A stretch of 64,000 nt of DNA from positions 3,636,087 through 3,700,086 of the forward strand of contig OZ025269.1 of NCBI GenBank assembly GCA_964019165.1, in the 5' to 3' direction. Shown piece by piece: positions 36,170 to 47,029 of this stretch. Position 1 is the stretch's first letter. Every line of letters starts with the position of its first letter. The notes beneath the pieces were generated by a model that did not search any database, was not told where the DNA came from, and saw nothing but the letters and a program-made list of their open reading frames with translations. The DNA is from Mastigias papua. Taxonomy: Eukaryota > Cnidaria > Scyphozoa > Rhizostomeae > Mastigiidae. The translations under genes and the position numbers were made by a program.

Positions 36170-36460
36170 CCGATGACCTAGTGTCTATTCCCACCAAGAA
36201 GTACAGAGTAATTGTATTGCATATTTATTAGTTTATTTTAACTGATAGGAAAGAGTGTGGATGACAATGAGATAATGGCGGACGATGGTTGGCAGTAGGG
36301 TTGAAAAATACTTACGGATCTGTTGATTAAAAGTCTCATGTGAAAGTGCACCTCAAAGCTCAAGAGCTATCATTTGAGTATATACATAATTCGTGTCCAT
36401 ATTCCCTGTAGTTGCTGAGAGGCGTGAAAGTACATTAGCGGCCAAGTGTTGATGCTTTCA
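36170..36460. repeat. right arm of the large inverted repeat
   Basis: Reverse-complement partner of 34340-34650, in the same order of matching blocks and with similar spacing from 'ggaatagac' to 'gctaatgtact'. The arms are divergent and contain no gene. Confidence 0.7.
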
Positions 36461-37085
36461 AGGTACCTCTTGATGCTCTCTACATCTGCTTGATGAACGT
36501 CTCTATTTTCTTCAGATACAGTAAATCAGTAATGGCTAGTCCTGAGTTAATTATGCTTTACGCCTCTTAACCCTGTTCAAAGTGGACAGCAATCTCATCA
36601 GAATTATGCAATGTGATACTCCATTTTATTGGATGTCATCATCAACATTGTCTTCCTCGATGATGTTAAAAGAAGGAGCAGCTTCGGCTACATCTTCTTC
36701 CACTACTTCGAATGGGTTTTCATGTAAGCTTCCCTCGTTTATATACTGTATTGCATTTGTGCTTGCAGCCGATGTCACTCTTTCAACAATGGCTAGTGCT
36801 CCCGCCAGAATCCAAAACTTACTAGTGCTCCCGCCAAAATACTTTCTCAAAATCTAGCGAGTTGATTGGTTTAGATGCATAGGATCAAGCCGCTTGTGCC
36901 TGTCTGGCCTAGTAGGCCTGGCGGAGGAGAGGATAGGGAGGGTTAAGGCGATTTAGGGATGAAGCTGTGAGACTGCCTTTTCGTTTCAATTCCTGTTCTT
37001 ATTTGTTTTTTTTTGCTTCGTAAAGTAGAGTGAAAGTGATTGGTAATGAGCTCTTGCTAAGCAGCTGAAACTGCTTAACACTGCT

Positions 37086-39420
37086 ATGGCCGTACCACAG
37101 GTCGTGTTACTAACTGGTTGCTCGACAGGAATTGGCCTAGAAACAGCCCTATTACTTGCAAAGGATGAAGAAAAGAAATACAAAGTCTATGCTACAATGA
37201 GGGATCTCTCAAAAAAGGACAAATTGGAGAAGGAAGCTGGGTGCCTACTGAATTCGACGCTTTTTGTAAAGAAGTTGGATGTGACATCAAATGAGCAGAT
37301 AGACTCAGTTGTTGACGAAATTATCTGCGAAGAAACAAAGATCGATATCCTAGGTAGGATATATGTTTGCCCAGTGCAGAGATAGTTTCTAATCAATTCC
37401 AAACTAGTTTATAAATAATTGTTTTGCATTTAATGACATGGTGATATATCACATTTCTAAGTATGTACTTCTGATGGTCAAGTGAAATATTTGGGGTACT
37501 GGATATACAGAGCTATGATTTTTGCATTCTTAGAGTTTGTACTTATCTCTATCTATCTAGGAAACGTTAAGACAAGATGTAGTTACCAATATCCGCAAAC
37601 ATATTTCGCCAAGTGCATAGTACACCAACAAGAACAATCTCTTGACCATAGTGTATTTGTTAATCACCCACTCATTGATGTTTTGAAAATCAAGCTATAA
37701 CTCATAGTAGATCATCAACTGAAAACTGTACTATCTTTTCAGTGAATAATGCAGGCATTGGGATGTTTGGGCCTTTGGAAATGCAGTCCATGGAAAAGAT
37801 TAAAGAGATGTTCTCAGTCAATGTTTATGGCCCAATAAACTTAACAAGAAAGCTTGTGAATTTATGGAAAGAGGACAGATCTGGCCATTTAGTAATGATG
37901 TCATCAGTTGGTGGGGCTGTTGGAATTCCTTTTAACAGTACCTATTGTGCTTCTAAGTTTGCTATTGAGGGTTTCTCCGAGTCATTGGCCCTGGAATACA
38001 AGAAGTTTGGTTTGAAGTGAGTTTTGTATAGGTCATTTGCTCCAAGTTTTGTTTGTTTGCAAGATGGGTGAACCTATGGTTGAATTGCAGTGTTTGCGAG
38101 TTCTTGGAAAACCTGAAGAGTAGTGTGAATAGGGCTATATTTAAGTCATTGTGTATGGTTTTCCTTCAAGCTCATATCTTTGAAATTGATAGAAATTTTG
38201 GCTTAGATATAGGTGGCTTGGGGTAGGAAGACCTTTGAAAAATGACAGTTAGTTGTCTCTTCTATCAATGTGCTAAATTTTAAAAGACATGCTTTTATAT
38301 AAATGAAGGTCCAAATAGACTATTCATAGCAACTGAATAAACATATTATACTTTTGTAAGAAAATCTTCGTTTCTTGCCCCTGCTATAAATTTTCCTATT
38401 TATGGCTCTAAGTATCAACACTTAGTATCACAAGTGTCTTGCCCCAGATCAGGGAATATTTTATTTGTAGAGTGTCACCTGTGTACAGTGATATGCTTGT
38501 AAACAAACAGTCTGAAGCCTGGTTCAAGCTTATTAAGCAAAAGCTGAAGCAGGCAAAGGAAGCATGTGCAGAAGGAACTTAAATGTGAAAAAGTTTCTTG
38601 TGTATGCTTACTTCAGCTCTTGTTTCACAAGTGTGAACCAGACTTCAGACTAGTAATACCTGTGGAATGTTAACCCTCAGATCACATTTGTTTACCACTG
38701 CTGTTGTCATGGCAATTGTCTTTCAGATTGTTCTGTTCATTTATCACTATGTGTTTCTTTGTGGTGTTGGCCACAAGGTTGGTATGTGGAGTGATACATC
38801 CTATGATATAGTAGTTCTTTGTTATTTGTATATGTGTACATGTCTGTTTGTATACCATATTTTCTCCAATTAGCACCCCCATCTCTTTCAAACATCCCTC
38901 TCCAATAGACACTCTATACAAATTTGAAAAGTTTTATGCTCTGAATAAACTTCCTTTGTTAAATGCTCCTCTTCAGTATGTCTAAAATGTTGAAATTTTA
39001 TAAATGCCCTGGACATTTGTTGGAGAAAATATGGTACATTGGTATCTGTGCAAATCCAAAACAATTTCTGATTGATAATGATTTTATTATCTAATTTATT
39101 GCAGGGTGAGCATCATAGAACCTGGCCCAGTAGTTTCAAGCTTTGTAGAGAAGATTACGGCAAGCTCTCAGAATATGTCTGAAAATGAAGACCAATTAAC
39201 GCAGGAGATGGTTGACACATTCATGGACAAAGGCAGATCAAGATATGCCACAATGGGACAAACACCTTCAGAAATAGCTACATATATTTTAGAGGCCATA
39301 GAGAGCCCCCAGCCACAGCTCCGATATTGTACGAATAAACTGTATTCAGCTGCCATAGACCAGAAATTGAACAAACCATTCCATAGAAGTCCTCTAGAAA
39401 AACTTATTGATTCATCCTAA
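37086..39420 (+). CDS. short-chain dehydrogenase, RDH8/HSD17B1-like
   Basis: NAD(P)-dependent oxidoreductase of the classical SDR family, likely acting on a retinoid or steroid. Exons 37086-37353, 37743-38016 and 39105-39420 join in phase to 285 residues. Motifs in order: cofactor-binding TGCSTGIG (residues 8-15), the LDVT acidic site, NNAGIG at the start of exon 2, the catalytic serine in VMMSSVGG, and the YCASK active site. They are followed by IEPGPV. The overall pattern (VLLTGCSTGIG..., SVNVYGPINLTR, GFSESLA) is closest to retinol dehydrogenase 8 and 17-beta-HSD type 1. No N-terminal membrane segment is seen. The start is the first ATG, directly before the Rossmann strand. Substrate cannot be told from sequence. 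Confidence 0.88.
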
Positions 39421-41737
39421 TATTTGGGTACAATAAATCCTTGAATTAGGACTTGGGGGCTTTTTCTTTTTGTATATTTTTGGGTAGGGGCTTGTTTGAG
39501 GGGAGTTATATGAGGAGGAGGGCTTTGAAAAGTCTCCTGTAACATGTTGCATAAAAATTCATTTGCAATACTTATTTTGTTTATGATATAAACTAATAGT
39601 CTAAGTATAGTCGACATATAGAGACTAATCTATACTTATGCCTTTGTCATATTTTGAGATGGAGCCCAATTCAGGCCCAGAGGGCTTATCAACAATTTGC
39701 TGTTACAGAATGGGGAACTATTCAGGGGGAGCAGAGCATTTTAGGGGTTTACAGTAGCATTTGCTAAGCAGTCTTCACTGCATTAAAATGTGGTTGACTC
39801 ATCTAATTTGAAACCCCATAGTTATGAATATCTCCATAATTCAAGCAAATTCAAAGTCAAAATAAAATTTCCTTCAGAAACTCTTGTAATTTCCTTTCTG
39901 TAATTTGAATCTTTGAAATTCAAAACATCCATAACTTAAACAACTTTTTAAGGTCCTATGACAAGATTCTCTCTCTAATTCAAATTCATGACATGTAAAT
40001 GTCACTATCAAATGTTTTCCAAGCAGTTGCAGTTTTAGGGATCGCGGGGCCCGGGGCCAAAGTCATCTGCAGGGCCCTTGTTTGAAAGTGTCTGAGATTT
40101 CTTTTCAATTTTGTCTTAGACACGTGGCCCCTTCTGGATTACCAAAAGTGCAGGGCCTGGGGCCATGGCCCCCCCCTAAACCACCACTGTGTCTAAGCCT
40201 AGCAGAGAAAGCAAGATTTGTTGCTGGCAACAAAGATTTTTGTCATCAGTGGCAAAGCACGTTCCTGCATACAGCAAGACTTTTGTTGCAATCTTCTGTT
40301 ATTGCATCATCTGTTTTCTTTCAGCAGAAAGTGAACTGAAGCACATGTTCTGACAAGCAACTCTGACTGATTGAAGCATTGTAATCTTGTCTCAAGTTGC
40401 CACACACAACACTGCCTTGAGAATCAAAATAGACAGACTTTCTATACTTTGAGTCTCTCTTTAATTCCAAAACAAGATTTCCCACTTCAGATTTGCACTA
40501 GGGAGAGTCAACTGTACATACTTTTTCCTAAGATATTCTTCAGCTCTTGTTTACATCGGTATCAGCATATTTGCAGTACTTTTACAGTTGTGGCTAGCAG
40601 TAATTCCATATGTTGGGCTGTGTCAATTCAAGAGTTCTAACATTTATCCTGGGGTGTTGGCATAGTGAGTTTGGGTAGCTAATGTCTTGCCTCACTGCCT
40701 TTAACTCCCCAGTGCTGCCACCAAGTACCCATTTGTGCTGGGTACAGTCAAAGCAGGGAGACGAGAGAGGAAGTCTTAAATAGTAATGAGTCACCAGGTG
40801 TCTTTCTGTCCATGCCAAGATTGGGCATTATTACACATATGTATACAAGCATAATAACTGTAATGTGCTTGTACATGCACCTGATTGTGATAAAGCACAA
40901 CACAAAATGACCTCATGTCAAAAATAAACAATCAAGCTCATGAATTTCACTATGCACTAGTAAACAATGAGTTTCCCAGTATTTGGGGCAGACAGAATTT
41001 GAAACAATTTTGTGAAGCAACCAGCTATTGAGAACCAATAGAAAGACAAGGGAAGTTTCTTCCTTCTCATTCAAAAATAACATGTTTTCAAGACAACGAA
41101 TAGTCAACAAAGAAAGTAAGACCACAAAATATAGAAAATAGCCCTACTACATTGTAAGCCCTTCCTGCCAAAAATTCTTGGTTTGAAGAAACCATGCTAG
41201 TACAGTAATAGTGTTGTGTAATGCATTTTCCCTAAATCTTTGTCTGGCTGCAAAAATCCACATGACTACTTAAGACAGAAAGTATTATTAGGGAATGCAG
41301 GGTGGGCAATAGCTAACCCACAGGTTCATCTATCCTTCTAGGATCAAGTGTGCCATTCTAATCAAGAAGAGGAAATGCAATATTTTATAAAATAACTGCA
41401 AATGGTTTTGAAGATCACCATTTTTAAAAATTTATAATATATATATCCAGTACTTGAGGTAAACATGCATGAGTTAACCCAAATTAATCTGAGTCTATAC
41501 ACAAAAAACATGTAAACAGTCGCATTAGGTCAATATGGGTTAAAACACAAGTACATTTTCCTTCAATTTCGTTCATGTTCCAGCATCGATGCACGTTGAC
41601 TACAAGTAATGACCATGTTCCAAGCCAACTCTGGCAGCAACCTTCTTGCAAACCTTTCCCATTATGATTTGTGACCAAAGTCTGCTATACAATGTTGCAT
41701 CTACAAATATTAACGATGACATAAGTATATCCTCTTT
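39421..41737. other. intergenic between the SDR gene and SNRPD2
   Basis: No coding exon is recognised. It should hold the 3' UTRs of both convergent genes. A G/C-rich stretch at 40035-40195 ('ggggcccggggcc', 'ggccatggccccccc') looks like a transposon end, but no partner was found. Confidence 0.5.
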
Positions 41738-42267
41738 TCACTTAGCAGCTGCAAGTGGATTCCTTAGAACAAGAATAACAGAGTCTCCTCTCAAGAACAT
41801 CTTGGCAATGTATCTGTCTTTGTTTATCGGTTTCGCTTTCTTTGTCTTGCTTGACTTTGGAACTTCAGTCCACAGTTCCTTGACATTTTCCAACACCATA
41901 TTACAATGCCTATCAAATGCTTTTACTCTCCCCAAGAGCTTCCTATTATTTCTGCAGTTGATCAGCACCTGGGTATTATTTTTGACCGATTGCATTAGAA
42001 CAGAGAGCGGCCCTGTATTGAACTCCTCTTCTTCTCTTTTAGCTAACTCCTCTGGAGTCATCTCAGATTTTGGCTTGTTCATTAGTCTGAAATGAAGTAG
42101 AAACTGAATTAGCTGCAGGCGCTAATATTTCTTGTGTTCCAGCCGGGCTGATAGATGTTGACATTAATACTTCATCTTACGCATGAAAGTTGAGTGCTTT
42201 ATTTCAAAAACAGAGAAAAGAAGGAAATTAAATAAATCAAGAAATAATATTTTAGCACTCACGACAT
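41738..42267 (-). CDS. SNRPD2: small nuclear ribonucleoprotein Sm-D2
   Basis: Core Sm-ring protein of spliceosomal U1, U2, U4 and U5 snRNPs, assembled on snRNA in the cytoplasm and acting in the nucleus. The main exon (42086 down to 41738) encodes [20 protein letters not shown] onward, with Sm1 ([28 protein letters not shown]) and Sm2 ([15 protein letters not shown]). The upstream exon contributes only ATG TC (42267-42263) before a gtgagt donor, giving MSLMNKPK, which aligns with human MSLLNKPK. The intron is 176 nt. Total about 118 residues, normal for the family. The gene diverges from PRPF31. Confidence 0.95.
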
Positions 42268-42517
42268 ATTGCAGTTGTTCTTTCGCCGATTCCTCCAGAT
42301 ATACTTGTGTTCTCACGCTAGCCTTTCTCCTGTTTAGTCCAAGTACTTCTCTCGTTCTTCCAACGATTTCTAAATACTGTAGGCTCTCGTATCGATAAAG
42401 AGGCAATTTAAAGATGCCTATCATTATTTTCAACAACAACCGCATTGCGTTGTTTCAACGATCTAACGAGAACACGGAGAAGGGAACGAAGTAGATAGTC
42501 TATAAAGAGTGCCCAAA
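42268..42517. promoter_or_regulatory. probable shared promoter of SNRPD2 and PRPF31
   Basis: The two start codons are 250 bp apart on opposite strands, so this interval must contain both 5' UTRs and core promoters. There is no TATA box at a convincing place other than 'tataaag' at 42501, which is too close to the PRPF31 start codon to serve a normal 5' UTR. An open frame reads through it on the minus strand but is best explained as 5' UTR of SNRPD2. Confidence 0.6.
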
Positions 42518-45500
42518 ATGTCTTTAGCAGATGAATTGCTGGCTGATCTGGAAGAAGCAGATGATGAAGACCAAGGTGTTGCAGATGCTAATGGAACAGT
42601 TGACAATGGGGACAACATGGAAGTGGATATTAATGGGGATGTAGATTTGAAAGCCAGCGGCTCTGTAAGGACAATAGCTAAGTTACGAGACAGTGAAAAG
42701 TTGAATGGCGTTTTAGAGAAAATGGATACGTTTTTACAAAACCCTAGATCAAGGGAATCAATTAAAGGCCCTGTCGAGGTGGACCCCGAATACCTGCTGA
42801 TAGTGGATGCAAACAATTTGACAGTTGAGATAGACAATGAACTCGTTATAATACACAAATATTGTCGAGACCATTACTCTAAGCGATTCCCAGAACTCGA
42901 CTCGCTAGTTCCAGGTGCTTTGGACTATTTAAATACTGTGCATGCGCTAGGAAATGAATTAGAAGCAAGTAAGATTGAATATCTAGAGTTTCTTCCAGCG
43001 GCAACTAGGATGGTTGTTAGTGTAACTGCATCGACTACTCAAGGAGAGTTGCTAGACCAGAGTGAGATTGATCTATTGAATGAGGCCTGCAAAATGGCAG
43101 CTGATCTAACTGACGCAAAAATAAAGATTTTTCAATATGTGGAGTCAAGAATGTCATTTATTGCCCCAAACCTTTCAACAATAATTGGTGCATCAACAGC
43201 AGCTAAGATTATGGGCATTGCTGGTGGTTTGACGGTGCTATCAAAAATGCCATCCTGTAATATTTTGCTTCTTGGTGCACAGAAGAAAATGCTAAGTGGG
43301 TTTTCCTCCACTAGCATACTACCACATACTGGTTTCGTTTACTTCAGTGAACTAGTTCAGGTACCCTTAAAGAATTATACAGTTAGATATTGAACCATGT
43401 TTTCCTAGCTCTTTAAATGCAACTTTCTCTTTTTATTTGATAAATGAAGTGATCTGTTTATTGGAGAGGTGCCTAGTTGCAGAATAGTGTAGTAGCAGTT
43501 ACACAATGGCATTTCAAAAGAATTTCCACTGCTGGGGAAGTTTTTGAAGTTGGCCACAAAGATTGGGAAAACTGTGTGACCACTCCATGTAGATACATTT
43601 TTTGAAAATATGCAGCACTCACTCTATCTTCACCGTGATTTCACAGTGGTAAAATCATAGTATCTTTTTACTTTGTACTGGAACAACCCTAAAGAGTACT
43701 AGAATTGCCTTGAATAAGCTTTAAATGGGCCCAAACATCTGGTAAAATTTGTTGATTTTGTCAATCACTTTTAGTGGAAGCATTTGCCATAATGGAAACT
43801 TTGTCCTCAGTAGTTCATGTTTTAAAATGGCATGTGTTAGTTTGATGCCATTGACCGTCAGTTTGTATGAACATGAACCTTTCAAGTCACCATTTCCAGC
43901 TTTCTCTATGAGTAGAATGGCTCACATGTTATGCTTGCACTTCATAACAGCTGTTGAGTGTGGGATGGCATTTGATGTAAACACTTTGACAGCCTAGCAG
44001 ACATTTTATGTTAATTAGATACTATTGAAACTAACCCTGTGCTTGAATTTTGGTGAGTGGTTTCCATTGTATGAAAGCTATATTTTTATATAATTCAGCA
44101 CATCATATTTTGAATGAGTTTATACAGATTTTGACTTTCAGACAATTACCCTATATTAAAAACTTTTAGGCATAAAACTGTGGGAACTTCTTGAAAATTT
44201 ATGTACAAGTATCCTATTTACTTTGCATTGAAATCACCTTACATTGGCAAGTATTTAGTTGAATTAAAAAGAAAGAATTGAGCAGGAAGGAAAACATATT
44301 CAATTTTTGAGGCAGAAACAATTTTTTTTCTGTGTGCAATATGTAACTTGTGATATGTGAATATCATTGTTCCTTTGCATGCTATCCATGCAGAATGGCA
44401 CCTGCAATCAAGTTTATGTTTGGTCACACATGCTTCATGGAAAAGGTTGCATGAACTTTTTAAGACCCTAGTTTTAACATGTTAATGATAGTGTTACAAC
44501 TTCTTAGGGTGTACCACCACATTTAAGAAGGAAGGCAGCCAGACTTGTATCTGCCAAATGCTGCCTTGCTGCAAGAATTGACAGTTTCCATGAGAATCTA
44601 GATGGAAGTGCAGGTAGAAAATTCCTAGAGGAAATTGAGAAAAAACTTGATAAGATGCAAGAACCACCACCAATTAAGGAGACAAAAGCATTGCCAAGAC
44701 CTGATGATCCTGTAAGACCAAAGAGAGGTGGTAGAAGAGTGCGGAAAATGAAAGAGAAGTTTGCAGTTACAGAAATGAGGAGGCAAGCAAATAAAATGAA
44801 ATTTGGTGAAATTGGTGAGGATGTTTATCAGACAGATTTAGGATATGGTATTGGAACTTTAGGAAAAGAGGGAAGTGGCAAAGTCAGGAACCCTGCTGTA
44901 GACAAAAAGACTCAAGTTTCCATATCAAAGCGACTGCAGGTTTATCTTTTGGATATTCTTATTCTTTTTAATTTTTTGATGACATTGTTGCCTTGGAAAA
45001 TGTTCTCTGGAAATTGTACTTGGTCATTGATATAGAATAAAGTAGTGGGTGCAAGACATCCTCTAAATGCACCATTTCATTTTGCTGAATAGGTTTAGGA
45101 TTATTTGAGGTAGTAAGCATTTTCTGTGTAATGCTGCAATGAATTTTGTCACTAACTAATATTATTTGATGTTCACTGAACTCTACTTCCATAGTAGTTC
45201 TTGCAAGCTGTTAGTTTATAATGAAACATTGGAATGAGTTCTCTGAGATTTGCTCATAATAGGAGTAGAATGTTTTGAGCTTTGTTATTCTATAGATGGT
45301 AGTTTTGTGTGTGATACCATAGTTGTTAGTTGATGTGTTCTGAAATTTACTCAGTTTCAAAATGATGCAATCGAAGAAAGGCTACAGTTTATAAACAGCT
45401 GTTCAAGCATCCAGTCTGTGGCAAAGACCAGTCCCAACCTATAATGGACTGTAAATTTTTTTATTAGCAATTCAATTTCATTGCCCTAGGGCATGACAAG

Positions 45501-45815
45501 GTTGTCATCTTTGAGCACCATGTAATGTTGTGGTCTGTCTTGTGACCCCACTTACTTTTGCATTTATAGAGAAATCTAGCTGCCATGGGCCAAGTCTATG
45601 GTGGCAAGTCAACAGTGCGTGGTCAATCGTCAGTTAGGACGTCGATCACTGCAAAAGTCCAAGTCGCCGGGACAGCATCAAGTGTGGCTTTCAGTGCAGT
45701 TGATGGCCTGGAGATAGTCAACCCACATGCAGCTGAGAAGAGAGCGCAGGAAGCCAATGCAAAATATTTTTCCAACCAATCAGGGTTTTTTAATGTAAAC
45801 AAGAAAGCAAAGTAA
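42518..45815 (+). CDS. PRPF31: U4/U6 small nuclear ribonucleoprotein Prp31
   Basis: Prp31 binds the 15.5K-U4 snRNA complex and bridges U4/U6 to U5 in the tri-snRNP. Exons 42518-43360, 44508-44939 and 45570-45815 join in phase 0 to about 506 residues (human 499). The N-terminus MSLADELLADLEEADDEDQG is acidic. The Nop domain is clear: VDANNLTVEI, YSKRFPELDSLVP, VVSVTASTTQG, then SRMSFIAPNLSTIIGASTAA and MPSCNILLLGAQKK. The C-terminal part has KRGGRR (nuclear localisation), KMKFGEIGEDVYQ and GTASSVAF...GLEIVNPHAAEK. The start at 42518 is chosen over an in-frame GTG at 42509 by homology. Only two introns are present. Confidence 0.97.
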
Positions 45816-47029
45816 CTGGGTATTGTAATGTGAAATTTGCGAGTATGCGTTAGATTGCCTCAAACTGCTCTTCCCATATTTGTGAAATTATATATTTCAG
45901 CTCCAGTCACTACTTTAATATGTTAGGCATGGGAATCGTTTCAACATAGTTTTACTTGAACCAAAGTATGGTAGTCTTAGAACGTCATTTTTCTTTCCAG
46001 ATAAATGAGCTATCATTAATTTTATTATATCAAGTGCATACACAGTTGACAGTTGTAATTGGTTTTTCCGTGCAGTTCAATGTCATCTGCTTAGCACAAT
46101 ATCAGAGTTTAAAGCTGGATTACAGGATCGTCTTTGAAAATGCACCTTTACGTAAAAGAAGTTCTGAGCTCGCTATCAGCTACGTAAAATAGCTCGCTCC
46201 TAAGTTTTAACAAAGATTTCCATTATCTCTCTATCATCCTAAATTCCATATGTTTCCTCTAGCCATAGATAAAAGGACAAGGACCCTAGCGTGACTCGCA
46301 AGCCATGCTTAGGCCACCCCATTCGTAGTTTGCAAAAGCTAGCTGAACGTGCACTTCATAGTTTTGTGTATCTTTAGTTCGAATTGACAGTTCGTTTGTG
46401 TACAATTGCTTTTTGCAAATTAGTCGAAACAAATGGGAAAGAATTCGGGAGAGGTTAGATCAGGAACAGGACTAGAATCTGATGGAAATTGTGACCAGAA
46501 CCCGATAGACAGAAATGAAAGGAATACTGTCAGTATTTATTGATCCGTTTGCAATAGTTGTGTAAAATAAGTTTCCATGTTGTTTTGCTGAGACCACTTG
46601 TAAACGGCAGTATTTTGGCTTTCAGTTGATATTAGAAAGTTTGTCTTATAGAAAATTTATCCTTATTGTCGCCTGTCTTGCTGCTTGCAACTAGGTCTAC
46701 ACCTGAACGGACCACGAAATTGTTCATAATATCTTACCGTCTTAACCAACTCTCCGTATGACAGTTCGAAAGAAGAAATTTATTATTGACCAACACAGCA
46801 TACTGTCACAAGAGAAAAAAAATGCAATTTTGAAGGAGCTACATACAGTTTGCCCTTCGATTAGAGTGAAAGAAGGCAGAAACTCTGTGAATATTTAATT
46901 CTTAACAACCACTCACTAACTGCGTATGATTAGCTATTGTCATATTATTCTATAAACTTGATTTCTGTCGATTTTATCAACAACGGAATTATACCTACAT
47001 ATAATGCCTTGGAGTGGCGGCTCTTGATT
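45816..47029. other. intergenic, 3' UTR of PRPF31 and downstream of a convergent gene
   Basis: No coding exon is recognised. The convergent minus-strand membrane-protein gene ends at 47030. Confidence 0.5.

Noticed and set aside
42164..42445. 93-residue minus-strand frame before SNRPD2
   Set aside because: Its end (atATGTC|gtgagt) supplies the SNRPD2 start codon in a different frame, so it is best read as 5' UTR plus intron.
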